Assembly: GCA_019414565.1 (NCBI GenBank)
Contig: DXLU01000020.1
Coordinates: forward strand, 110,362-174,361
Source of the DNA: Collinsella sp.
GTDB taxonomy: Bacteria; Actinomycetota; Coriobacteriia; Coriobacteriales; Coriobacteriaceae
Reading direction: 5' to 3'
Length of the DNA: 64,000 nucleotides
A program made the translations under genes and the position numbers. The notes beneath the pieces are model-generated. The model was not told the origin of the DNA. It ran no database searches and saw only the letters and a program-made list of their open reading frames with translations. Shown here in pieces: positions 55,040 to 62,922 of the stretch; the first letter of the stretch is position 1, and each line of letters starts with the position of its first letter.

Positions 55040-57175
55040 CTAATGGATAAGCTTAAAGTCCAAGTGCCCGCGCGTGGTATTGACGCGCGAGACCTCGATG
55101 ATCACGCGCTGCCCCAGCTCGTAACGAGTGCCCGTGTCGGCACCTGTGAGCGTGAGCGCGTCCTCGTCGAACTCGAACCACTCGTTGCCCAGGCTCTTGA
55201 TCGAAACCAAGCCTTCGACCTGCGTCAGGTCCAAGCGCACGAAGAGGCCCATGCTGCTAACCCACGAGACGGTTCCGGCATAGCGCTCGCCCAGACGGTC
55301 CTCATAGTACTGGGCAATCTTGATCTTTTGCGTCGCATGGCTGGCGGCATCGGCCGCACGCTCCGCATCGCTGCATGCGCGGCAGATCTGCGGCAGAATG
55401 CGCGGCAGCGACTCGCGCCCCTTGCCGATCAGCCGCGGCGTACGGACCAGGGCGTCCTTGCCGCCGAGCTGCTCATAGGCCAACTGTAGCTTGAGCACGC
55501 GGTGCACCACCAGATCGGGGTAGCGACGGATGGGACTCGTAAAGTGACAGTAGCACGGCGCGGCGAGCGCAAAGTGGCCCTCGTTGCGCGGCTTGTACAG
55601 CGCACGCTGCATGCTGCGCAGAAGCAGCGTGTTGACGAGCGGTGCGTTTGCCGTACCGGCGGCAGCATCAACTGCAGCCTGCAGCTCATCGGGACTCCCC
55701 AGGGCAATACCGGCAGCACGGCGATCGTCGATGATGCCCAGCTGCGCCAGCGCAACGGCGGCACCGTGCAGGCTATCGAGGCTCGGATCCTCATGCACGC
55801 GATAGCAGGCCTCGATATCACGGTCTGCCAGCCACTCTGCAACGCACTCGTTGGCGAGCAGCATGGCTTCCTCGATAAGCGACGTGGCACACGAACGCTC
55901 GCGCGCCACAATCTGCACGGGCACTCCGTCCTCATCCAATAGAGCGCGAATCTCGGCCGTGTCAAAATCGACTGAGCCGCGGGCGCGACGAATGCGACGG
56001 CGAAGTTCGGCGAGTTCGTTGGCGGCGACAAGGAAATCGCCGAGGTCGACGTTGTAGCCGCGGGCGGCCTCCTCGCACGCAAGGCCGCGCTCAAGCGCTT
56101 CCTCGCGCGAGACCTCAGCAGCCGCAACATCCTCCACGGCGCCTTCCAGCACCGAATACTCAACCGCGTCGGCACGCACCAGCAGCGCCTCGGCGCCGTC
56201 ATAGTCCATACGCACACGCGAGCGAATCACGCTGGGGTAAGGATCGTAATGCCGCACGCGACCCTGCGCATCGAGCTCAATGTCAACGGTAAACGCAAGA
56301 CGGTCCTCGTCAGGGCGAAGCGAGCATAGGTCACAGGACAGGCGTTCGGGCAGCATGGGAAGCACGCGATCGGCCAGATACACCGATATCGTACGATGGC
56401 GAGCCTCAAGATCGATATGCCCGTCCCAAGCCACATAGTGAGAAACGTCAGCGATATGCACACCCAGCTTGTAGCCACCCTCGGGCGTGCGCTCAAGCGA
56501 AATGGCATCGTCAAAGTCGCGCGCGTCGACCGGGTCGATCGTGATGACAAAGCGGTCGCGCAGATCGCGGCGGAGCGGGTCCTTAAGCGCCGCGGACACA
56601 TCGAGCGAAAGCCCCTCGGCCTCGTCCAGCGCGGCCTCGGGATAGCTATCGGTATAGCCGTAACGCGCCATCACGTATTGAACGCCCAAATCGGGCGCGT
56701 CATCTCCGCCAATGCGGCGTTCGATCGTCACGGTGCCCGATTCCAGGCGCGTCGGGTAGGTCAAAATGCGCGCGACAACGGCATCACCCGGGTGGACGCC
56801 CAGACGATCCGCCGAGGTATCCTCGGGCAGAATGAAGAAGTCGGCCTTCAGGCGCGAATCGAGCGGCTCGATCACACCGAGCGGACCAGCGGTCTGGTAC
56901 GTACCCACCACGCTTATGGCTGCGCGCTCAACCACGCCTTCGATCACGGCGCGCCGCTCACCGTGCGGGCTGTTCTTAATGCTCACGGCAACGGTATCGC
57001 CATCCATGATCTCGCGCTTACCGCGGCCCATAACCTTGTAGTCGCCGCTCTCGGTTATGACATAGGCGCCATGCTCATGGAGCTGCACGCGCCCGGTCAG
57101 GCTCGGACGGCGTTCGCTGCGCACCGGCCCACGTTTATTGCGGGCACCGCGCTTATGCTTGTTATTGCGCCCCAT
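55040..57175 (-). CDS. rnr: Ribonuclease R
   Basis: 711 residues; ATG behind AAGGAGG. Basic N-terminus (MGRNNKHKRGARNKRG), cold-shock-like OB domains, then the RNB catalytic domain with its aspartates (ITIDPVDARDFDDAISLE) and the closing block TSPIRRYPDLVVHRVL, and a C-terminal S1 domain (RYAGTVSWVSSMGLFVRLDL). A processive 3'-5' exonuclease that digests structured RNA; with SmpB/tmRNA it removes faulty mRNAs. Confidence 0.95.
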   Translation of the reverse strand: MGRNNKHKRGARNKRGPVRSERRPSLTGRVQLHEHGAYVITESGDYKVMGRGKREIMDGDTVAVSIKNSPHGERRAVIEGVVERAAISVVGTYQTAGPLGVIEPLDSRLKADFFILPEDTSADRLGVHPGDAVVARILTYPTRLESGTVTIERRIGGDDAPDLGVQYVMARYGYTDSYPEAALDEAEGLSLDVSAALKDPLRRDLRDRFVITIDPVDARDFDDAISLERTPEGGYKLGVHIADVSHYVAWDGHIDLEARHRTISVYLADRVLPMLPERLSCDLCSLRPDEDRLAFTVDIELDAQGRVRHYDPYPSVIRSRVRMDYDGAEALLVRADAVEYSVLEGAVEDVAAAEVSREEALERGLACEEAARGYNVDLGDFLVAANELAELRRRIRRARGSVDFDTAEIRALLDEDGVPVQIVARERSCATSLIEEAMLLANECVAEWLADRDIEACYRVHEDPSLDSLHGAAVALAQLGIIDDRRAAGIALGSPDELQAAVDAAAGTANAPLVNTLLLRSMQRALYKPRNEGHFALAAPCYCHFTSPIRRYPDLVVHRVLKLQLAYEQLGGKDALVRTPRLIGKGRESLPRILPQICRACSDAERAADAASHATQKIKIAQYYEDRLGERYAGTVSWVSSMGLFVRLDLTQVEGLVSIKSLGNEWFEFDEDALTLTGADTGTRYELGQRVIIEVSRVNTTRGHLDFKLIH

Positions 57176-57221
57176 GGCGCCTCCTTGCTATCGATGACGA
57201 ACTCCAAAGAGTCTACCCAAA

Positions 57222-57253
57222 TGATTCGCTTTCCTGCCGTCCCCTAGAGATCA
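57222..57253. repeat. Dispersed GGAGGAAAA motif, copy 4 (diverged)
   Basis: TGATTCGCTTTCCTGCCGTC followed by CCCTAGAGATCA. Similar to the copies at about 6722, 20505 and 20904; like the one at 6722 it runs directly into a terminator. Confidence 0.5.
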
Positions 57254-57286
57254 AAAAACGGGCCGCCCCATAAGAGACGACCCGTT
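57253..57286 (-). terminator. Terminator of ftsEX
   Basis: On the minus strand AACGGGTCGTC, TCTTATGG, GGCGGCCCGTT, then TTTT. Confidence 0.82.
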
Positions 57287-57310
57287 GGAAGGGATGAATT
57301 CCAGACATGC

Positions 57311-58231
57311 CTACACGCGCAGGTAGCGGCGCATGGCTATGGCAGAACCAAAGAGACCGATAATCACACCGACCAGAATCAGCGCAGCATAGGTCACCAG
57401 GTAGTACTGCATCGGCAGGGCAAACGACATCCAGCCGATGCTCTCCTGCAAACGCGGAATCATCAGATTGCGCAGCAGCTCCAGAACGCCGATGGAAAGC
57501 AGCGAGCCCAAAATGGCCTGCAGTACGCCCTCGGTGATAAACGGGCCGCGAATGAAGCCGTTGCTGGCGCCGACCAGACGCATAATCGCAATCTCACGAC
57601 GACGCGCCGTGATGGACAGGCGAATCGTGTTGTTGATGAAGATGAATGCGATAAAGGTCAGAAGGCCAACGAGCACCACGGCGGCGATGCGGATGTAGTT
57701 GGTCACCTGGAACAGGCGGCTCACTTCCTCCTGGCCGTACAGCACGCTCGCGTTGACGTCGCCGTCATCCGCGATCTTCTGGAAGTCGGCGTTCTTCTTG
57801 AGCTTCTCTGCCGTGCTCTCGACCTTGGACGGATCGTCCATCTCAATTGCAAACGAAGCCGGCAGCGGGTTCTGGCCATCGAGCGCGCTCATGGTGGCGT
57901 CGGCGTTGCCCGACATCTTGCTCGTATACTCGGCCAGCGCGTCGTCCTTGTCCTTATAGGTCACGGACTTGACGTTATTCCACGTCTTAAGCTCGGCCTC
58001 AAAAGCCTGAACATCGGCCTGATCGGCGTCATCGCTAATGAACGCGTTGATGACAACCTGATCCTCGACGGTGCCGATCACGGAGTTCAGCATCGCGGAG
58101 CCCATGATGAACAGGCCGATGATAAACAGCGAAAGGAAGATCGTGATGACGGCGCCGAGCGAGGTAGTCCAGTTACGGAAGAAGTGACTGATTGCCTCTT
58201 TGAAGGAGTAGCCCACGTTAGTTGGTGCCAT
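57311..58231 (-). CDS. ftsX: Cell division protein FtsX
   Basis: 306 residues, four membrane helices with a large outside loop after the first. N-terminus YSFKEAISHFFRNWTTSLGA and the first helix VITIFLSLFIIGLFIMGSAM are typical of FtsX. The outside domain has PLPASFAIEMDDPSKVESTA. C-terminal helices end in a cytoplasmic RRYLRV. With FtsE it switches on peptidoglycan hydrolases (NlpC/P60-type) at the septum. Its start overlaps the end of ftsE by 14 bases. Confidence 0.94.
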   Translation of the reverse strand: MAPTNVGYSFKEAISHFFRNWTTSLGAVITIFLSLFIIGLFIMGSAMLNSVIGTVEDQVVINAFISDDADQADVQAFEAELKTWNNVKSVTYKDKDDALAEYTSKMSGNADATMSALDGQNPLPASFAIEMDDPSKVESTAEKLKKNADFQKIADDGDVNASVLYGQEEVSRLFQVTNYIRIAAVVLVGLLTFIAFIFINNTIRLSITARRREIAIMRLVGASNGFIRGPFITEGVLQAILGSLLSIGVLELLRNLMIPRLQESIGWMSFALPMQYYLVTYAALILVGVIIGLFGSAIAMRRYLRV

Positions 58232-59438
58232 AGTTGCCGTAACCTCCCCTCTCCTGGTCGCGGATAACGTGGCCGCCCTCGAGGGCGATCACGCGACGGT
58301 GCATGCTATCGACCATCTCGCGGTCGTGCGTGGCGACGATCACGGTGGTGCCGGTGCGGTTAATACGCTCGAGCAGCTTCATGATGCCCAGCGAGATCGC
58401 CGGGTCGAGGTTACCCGTGGGCTCGTCGCAGATCAGCAGCGGCGGACGGTTGACCATAGCGCGGGCGACGGCGACGCGCTGCTGCTCGCCACCGGAAAGC
58501 TGGTCGGGCAGCGAGTCCATCTGATCGGCCAGACCGACCAGACGCAGCACCTCGGGCACCTGGCTGCGAATGACGCCCTTGGGCTTGCCGATGCACTGCA
58601 GGGCAAACGCCACGTTTTCGTAGGCGGTCTTTTGCGGCAGAAGCTTAAAGTCCTGGAACACGGCGCCAATCTGGCGGCGCAGGAACGGAACCTTGCGGTT
58701 CTTGATCTTCATGAGGTCCTGACCGGCAACCAGGATGCGACCGCTCGTCGGCTTGACGTCGCGGTTGAGCGTCGACAGCAGCGTGGTCTTACCCGAGCCG
58801 GAGTGACCGACCAGGAAGACGAACTCGCCCGGATAGATCTCAATGTTGATGTCGTCGAGTGCAGGCTTGTTGGGCTGTGCCGGATAGATCTTGGTGACAT
58901 GCTCCATAAGGATGACGGGCTCGACACCGGCCTGCTTGGCCATCTTCTTGCGGCTGGCTTGCGGATCGATGGGCGCAAACACCGACGTAAAATCGGGGTT
59001 GTTGAGCGCGTTATCGAGGCTTGCGACCTCGGCGGCCTGATCGCTCTCGACCACCGGGGCAGCAGGCTGCGTGGGATCGGGAATAGCGGCAAAGAGGCCG
59101 GACTGCGCAGGCTGAGGAGCCGGTGTCGCAGGAGCCATGGGGTCGGGAATGCCGGCCATGCTAGGCTGCGGCGCGGCGGCACCAGCCTGAGGCTGCTCCA
59201 CGCGAGCGGTCACGGCCTGAACGGGCTCAAAACCCGCCGTGCCGGAAAGCGCAACATCGCTGGTGGGATTGTAGGCAAAGGGATCGGATGCCGGCTGTGC
59301 CTGATCTGCCGGCTGAGTGGGGGCCTGAGCAACAGGCTGGCCCTCTGAATCCGGAGTGGCGAAACGACTGCCCTGGACGCCTGTCTGCGTCTTGGGGGCA
59401 TCATCGCCCGCACCGGAGGTACGGAAGTGGTTACCCAC
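58218..59438 (-). CDS. ftsE: Cell division ATPase FtsE with long N-terminal extension
   Basis: 406 residues from a GTG behind AAGGAG. The ABC core starts near residue 174 (VILMEHVTKIYPAQPNKPAL), with Walker A GHSGSGKT (about 211), signature LSGGEQQR (about 312), Walker B LLICDEPTGNLD, and H-loop ATHD. FtsE is usually 220-230 residues; here about 170 residues of Pro/Ala/Gln-rich sequence precede it (PVAQAPTQPADQAQPASDPF; TPAPQPAQSGLFAAIPDPTQ). No internal start with a clear ribosome site was seen. The extension may be a disordered interaction arm. Overlaps ftsX. Confidence 0.92.
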   Translation of the reverse strand: MGNHFRTSGAGDDAPKTQTGVQGSRFATPDSEGQPVAQAPTQPADQAQPASDPFAYNPTSDVALSGTAGFEPVQAVTARVEQPQAGAAAPQPSMAGIPDPMAPATPAPQPAQSGLFAAIPDPTQPAAPVVESDQAAEVASLDNALNNPDFTSVFAPIDPQASRKKMAKQAGVEPVILMEHVTKIYPAQPNKPALDDINIEIYPGEFVFLVGHSGSGKTTLLSTLNRDVKPTSGRILVAGQDLMKIKNRKVPFLRRQIGAVFQDFKLLPQKTAYENVAFALQCIGKPKGVIRSQVPEVLRLVGLADQMDSLPDQLSGGEQQRVAVARAMVNRPPLLICDEPTGNLDPAISLGIMKLLERINRTGTTVIVATHDREMVDSMHRRVIALEGGHVIRDQERGGYGNYGTN

Positions 59439-59545
59439 TGGTGCTCCTTATCGTCGTGCGTTTAAACTACATGAGCGCTTTGTATTTTAGCAGCATTAGC
59501 TTTGCTGCACATAAGAAGCATGGCCGTGTTTGGGTCCCTCCGGCC

Positions 59546-59659
59546 GGACACAGGGTTACTTTCCAAATCGTCCTCGGACATGTCGGAGCCCCCGCTGCGC
59601 ACTACGTGCGGCGGGGGCTCCTCCGTCCTGCGGAAAGATTTGGAGAGTAACCCTGTGCC
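59546..59659. repeat. Large hairpin element, copy 2
   Basis: Arms 59546-59569 and 59637-59659 are inverted copies apart from a G-U-type pair and a single mismatch. Core 59570-59636 (67 bases) matches copy 1 on its minus strand, differing by one compensatory G:C to C:G pair in the stem (GGAGGCCCC to GGAGCCCCC) and a small change in a bulge. Upstream of ftsE, downstream of the transketolase terminator. Confidence 0.9.
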
Positions 59660-59800
59660 CAGCCTGCGACTACTAGGGGGCCGACGCACCAACTTGAGAT
59701 GCTGCGCATACAAAGTTGGAAGGGTCTGAATTGCACTTTGTTGGGATGGGCCCGTTTCCCCATGGGAACTTTGCTTGGCAGGACTCTAATTTAAATTCAA

Positions 59801-59837
59801 CAAAAACAGGGGCGCCCTCTTTGGGGATGCCCCTGTT
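59801..59837 (-). terminator. Terminator of transketolase operon
   Basis: On the minus strand ACAGGGGCATCCCC, AAAGA, GGGCGCCCCTGT, then TTTTTG. Forty-six bases after the stop. Confidence 0.88.
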
Positions 59838-59883
59838 CTGGCTTGGATGTGGTTGTTGAGACGATGCTTTGCCTCGTCTTGCC

Positions 59884-60825
59884 TTATGCCAAGAACTCCT
59901 TGGTGGTCGCCACGATGTTGGCGGCGTCCAGGCCGTACTTGTGCAGGAGCTCGGCACCCGGGCCAGACTCACCGAAGGTGTCGTTGACGCCGATCTTCTT
60001 GAGCGGCGTCGGGCACTGCTCGCACAGGACGTCGGCAACGGCGCTGCCCAGGCCACCGATCACAGAGTGCTCCTCGACGGTCACGACGTGGCCGGTCTTG
60101 GTGGCGCTCTTGACGATCAGGTCGGCATCGATGGGCTTGATGGTGTGCATGTTGATGACCTCGGCATCGATGCCCTCGGCAGCAAGCTGCTCGGCGGCCT
60201 CGAGAGCCTCGCCGACCATCAGGCCGCAGGCGATGATGGTCACATCGGCACCCTCGCGCATGACAATGCCCTTACCCAACTCGAACTTGTAGGTCTCGGG
60301 GTCGTTGATAACCGGCGAGGCCAGACGGGCAAAGCGCATGTACACGGGGCCGTCGCACTCGTAGGCGGCGCGCGTCACGGCGCGGGCCTCGACATCGTCG
60401 GCCGGAACGATCACAGTCATGCCGGGGATGACGCGCATGAGGGCGATATCCTCGCAGCACTGGTGCGTGGCACCATCCTCGCCCACCGAGATACCGGCGT
60501 GCGTGGCACCGATCTTAACGTTGAGGTGCGGGTAGCCGATGGAGTTACGAACCTGCTCAAAGGCGCGACCGGCAGCGAACATGGCAAAGGTACTCGCGAA
60601 GGCAACACGACCGGTGGTCGCGATACCGGCGGCGACGCCCATCAGGTTGCTCTCGGCAATGCCCACATCGAAGAAGCGGTCGGGGCAGGCCGCCTTGAAC
60701 TTACCGGTCTGCGTGGCGGCGGCCAGGTCGGCGTCGAGGACCACAAAGTCATCGTGCTCGTTGGCGAGCTCGACGAGGGCCTCGCCGTAGCTTACGCGCG
60801 TGGCGATTTTCTTGACGTCTGCCAT
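59884..60825 (-). CDS. Transketolase, C-terminal subunit
   Basis: 313 residues. Second half of a split transketolase: pyrimidine-binding domain (VLDADLAAATQTGKFKAACP, RFFDVGIAESNLMGVAAGIA, HAGISVGEDGATHQ) and C-terminal domain (VITVEEHSVIGGLGSAV-like). The glutamate of GIAESN is the cofactor-activating residue. Starts 1 base after the stop of the N-terminal subunit, so the two are made as a pair. Acts in the pentose phosphate pathway. Confidence 0.94.
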   Translation of the reverse strand: MADVKKIATRVSYGEALVELANEHDDFVVLDADLAAATQTGKFKAACPDRFFDVGIAESNLMGVAAGIATTGRVAFASTFAMFAAGRAFEQVRNSIGYPHLNVKIGATHAGISVGEDGATHQCCEDIALMRVIPGMTVIVPADDVEARAVTRAAYECDGPVYMRFARLASPVINDPETYKFELGKGIVMREGADVTIIACGLMVGEALEAAEQLAAEGIDAEVINMHTIKPIDADLIVKSATKTGHVVTVEEHSVIGGLGSAVADVLCEQCPTPLKKIGVNDTFGESGPGAELLHKYGLDAANIVATTKEFLA

Positions 60826-60826
60826 C

Positions 60827-61657
60827 CTAGAGCTCCTCTCCGGCGGCCGTGAGCTCTGCCATGGCCTGCTCAAACTGTTCATCGTTGGGGGCCTTGCCGT
60901 GCCAACCAACCTGGTTCTCCATAAAGGACACGCCCTTGCCCTTCAGGGTCTCGGCGATAATGGCGGTCGGCTGGCCCTTGGTAGCGCGAGCCTCGGCAAA
61001 GGCGGCGCGGATCTGATCGAAATCGTTGCCGTCGGCAAGCTCCACCACGTGGAACTTAAAGGCGCGGAACTTGTCGGCGAGCGGCATGGGGTCGTTGACC
61101 TCCTCGACGGGACCGTCGATCTGCAGGCCGTTGTGGTCGACGATCACACAGAGGTTGTCGAGCTGCTGGTTGCCGGCAAACATGGCGGCCTCCCAGACCT
61201 GGCCCTCCTCGCTCTCGCCATCGCCCAGCAGGGCGTACGTGCGATAAGTATCGCCCCAGTGCTTGGCGGCAACGGCCATGCCCACGGCGGCGGAGATGCC
61301 CTGGCCGAGCGAGCCGGTGGACATGTCGACGCCCGGAGTGTCGTTCATGTTGGGATGGCCCTGCAGGTGGCTGCCGATGTGGCGCAGCGTCTCAAGATCC
61401 TCCTTGAGGAAGAACCCACGCTCGGCGAGCACGGCGTACAGACCAGGCGCGCAGTGACCCTTGGAAAGCACGAAGCGATCGCGGTCGGCCTTGCGGGGAT
61501 CGGCCGGGTCGACGTTCATTTCCTCAAAGTACAGATAGGTCATGATGTCGGCAGCGCCGAGCGAACCGCCCGGATGGCCGGACTTGGCAGCGTGCACGCC
61601 GGTGACGATGCCCTTCCTTACCTCGTTGGCAACCTTTTTGAGCTCTTCGTCGCTCAT
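60827..61657 (-). CDS. Transketolase, N-terminal subunit
   Basis: 276 residues. Thiamine pyrophosphate-binding half: AAKSGHPGGSLGAADIMTYL, FVLSKGHCAPGLYAVLAERG, STGSLGQGISAAVGMAVAAK, and the cofactor motif GDGESEEGQVWEAAMFAGNQ with NLCVIVDHN. Split transketolases are common in anaerobes. ATG behind AAAGGAAGG. Confidence 0.95.
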   Translation of the reverse strand: MSDEELKKVANEVRKGIVTGVHAAKSGHPGGSLGAADIMTYLYFEEMNVDPADPRKADRDRFVLSKGHCAPGLYAVLAERGFFLKEDLETLRHIGSHLQGHPNMNDTPGVDMSTGSLGQGISAAVGMAVAAKHWGDTYRTYALLGDGESEEGQVWEAAMFAGNQQLDNLCVIVDHNGLQIDGPVEEVNDPMPLADKFRAFKFHVVELADGNDFDQIRAAFAEARATKGQPTAIIAETLKGKGVSFMENQVGWHGKAPNDEQFEQAMAELTAAGEEL

Positions 61658-61865
61658 TGTGCCTTCCTTTCATCCTCTTTAGACAAGATGCGCACGGCAT
61701 GGAAAGGTAATCCCAACCCAGCCGCGATGCACGTACGTCCTTCATTATGCTGGAAACTGATGGCTTTACCAGACTTTTTATCATTATTTGAACAATTTAG
61801 CAGGCAGAACCGCTGATGAAACGGTTTATCAATGTGAACGTCTTTTGGATGGGACGCGGTCGGCC

Positions 61866-62756
61866 CTACGCGCTAATGTCCTTGAATCCCTCGCCGAAAG
61901 CTTCCGTAACGTCGGCGACCGTCACAATGGCGTGAGGATCGCGCTCGTGCACGATCGTCTTGAGGGTATTGAGCTCTCGACGGTTCACGATGACCATGAT
62001 CACCGGCTTCTCGGCACCCGAATACATGCCAGTCGCCTTAAACTTGGTACAACCACGACCCAGGCCATACATGATATCGGCAGCGATATCAGGGAACTTG
62101 TCCGAGATGATGAGTACCATACGGCGTTTGTTGCCACCATCGACCACGGCATCGATCACGTAGCCGCTAATGACCATCGAAAGGCCTGCATATAGTGCAT
62201 TTTCGATTGAAAAGACCGGAGCCGACAGCGCGCATACGGCAACATCGATCGCCATGACGGTCGAGCCCACGGGCAGCGAGGTATTACGCGAGATGATTTG
62301 GCCAATCGTGTCCGAGCCGCCGGTGTTGGCGCCGGCGCGCAGCACTATGCCGTAACCGATGCCTGTAATAATGCCGCCCCACATGGCAGGGAGCATCAGG
62401 TCCGCATCCGCCAGAGGTGCTACAAACGGGGCGAACAGATCGGTAAAGAAGCCCAGCAGCACAAAGCCCGTCGCGGTCTGCACCACGTAGAACATGCCGC
62501 CCTCGCGCATAACGACCAGCAACAGCAAGGCGTTCATCACGATCGTCTGAATACCAACGGGAAGCGATATGCCGCGCGATGCGCCGACCGCCTGGATAAT
62601 GGTGGCAAGGCCCGTAACACCACCGGCAGCAAGGCCGTTGGGAATCAAAAACAGGTCGGTCGCAATAGCGGCCAGAGCGCACCCCAACATAATCTGGGGC
62701 AGGTCGTGAAAGAAGTTCATCGATAGAATGCGCTTGATGTCCAGACGATATGCCAT
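61866..62756 (-). CDS. YitT/DUF2179 family membrane protein
   Basis: 296 residues from ATG behind GAGGGGGG. Five or six membrane helices (LGCALAAIATDLFLIPNGLA, AGGVTGLATII; GIITGIGYGIVLRAGANTGG) form the YitT domain, and the C-terminal soluble part (VDGGNKRRMVLIISDKFPDI; TVADVTEAFGEGFKDISA) is the DUF2179 domain. Function in transport or signalling is not established. A 206-base AT-rich gap on its 3' side separates it from the transketolase start, with no clear terminator seen. Confidence 0.92.
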   Translation of the reverse strand: MAYRLDIKRILSMNFFHDLPQIMLGCALAAIATDLFLIPNGLAAGGVTGLATIIQAVGASRGISLPVGIQTIVMNALLLLVVMREGGMFYVVQTATGFVLLGFFTDLFAPFVAPLADADLMLPAMWGGIITGIGYGIVLRAGANTGGSDTIGQIISRNTSLPVGSTVMAIDVAVCALSAPVFSIENALYAGLSMVISGYVIDAVVDGGNKRRMVLIISDKFPDIAADIMYGLGRGCTKFKATGMYSGAEKPVIMVIVNRRELNTLKTIVHERDPHAIVTVADVTEAFGEGFKDISA

Positions 62757-62768
62757 GCTACCCCCCTC

Positions 62769-62797
62769 AAAAAAGCGCACCCAAACGGATGCGCTTC
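62769..62797 (-). terminator. Terminator between prfB and YitT gene
   Basis: On the minus strand GAAGCGCA, TCCGTTTGGG, TGCGC, then TTTTTT. It ends 12 bases before the YitT start. Confidence 0.85.
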
Positions 62798-62837
62798 GAA
62801 CTTCTTGCTGTATTCGATTCTACCGATTCGCCGAACA

Positions 62838-62903
62838 AAAACCACCCCTGCGCAGGGTTTGCTTTGGATACAAAACCACCCTGCTCGGAGGGTTTTATCC
62901 ATT
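62838..62903 (-). repeat. Tandem hairpins downstream of prfB
   Basis: On the minus strand two similar units, AACCCTCCGAGCAGGGTGG then TTTTG, and AACCCTGCGCAGGGGTGG then TTTTT. Each has a short stem and T run, so prfB seems to have three terminators in a row with the one at 62769. Confidence 0.65.
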
Positions 62904-62922
62904 TCCACATAAACCGGGCGGT

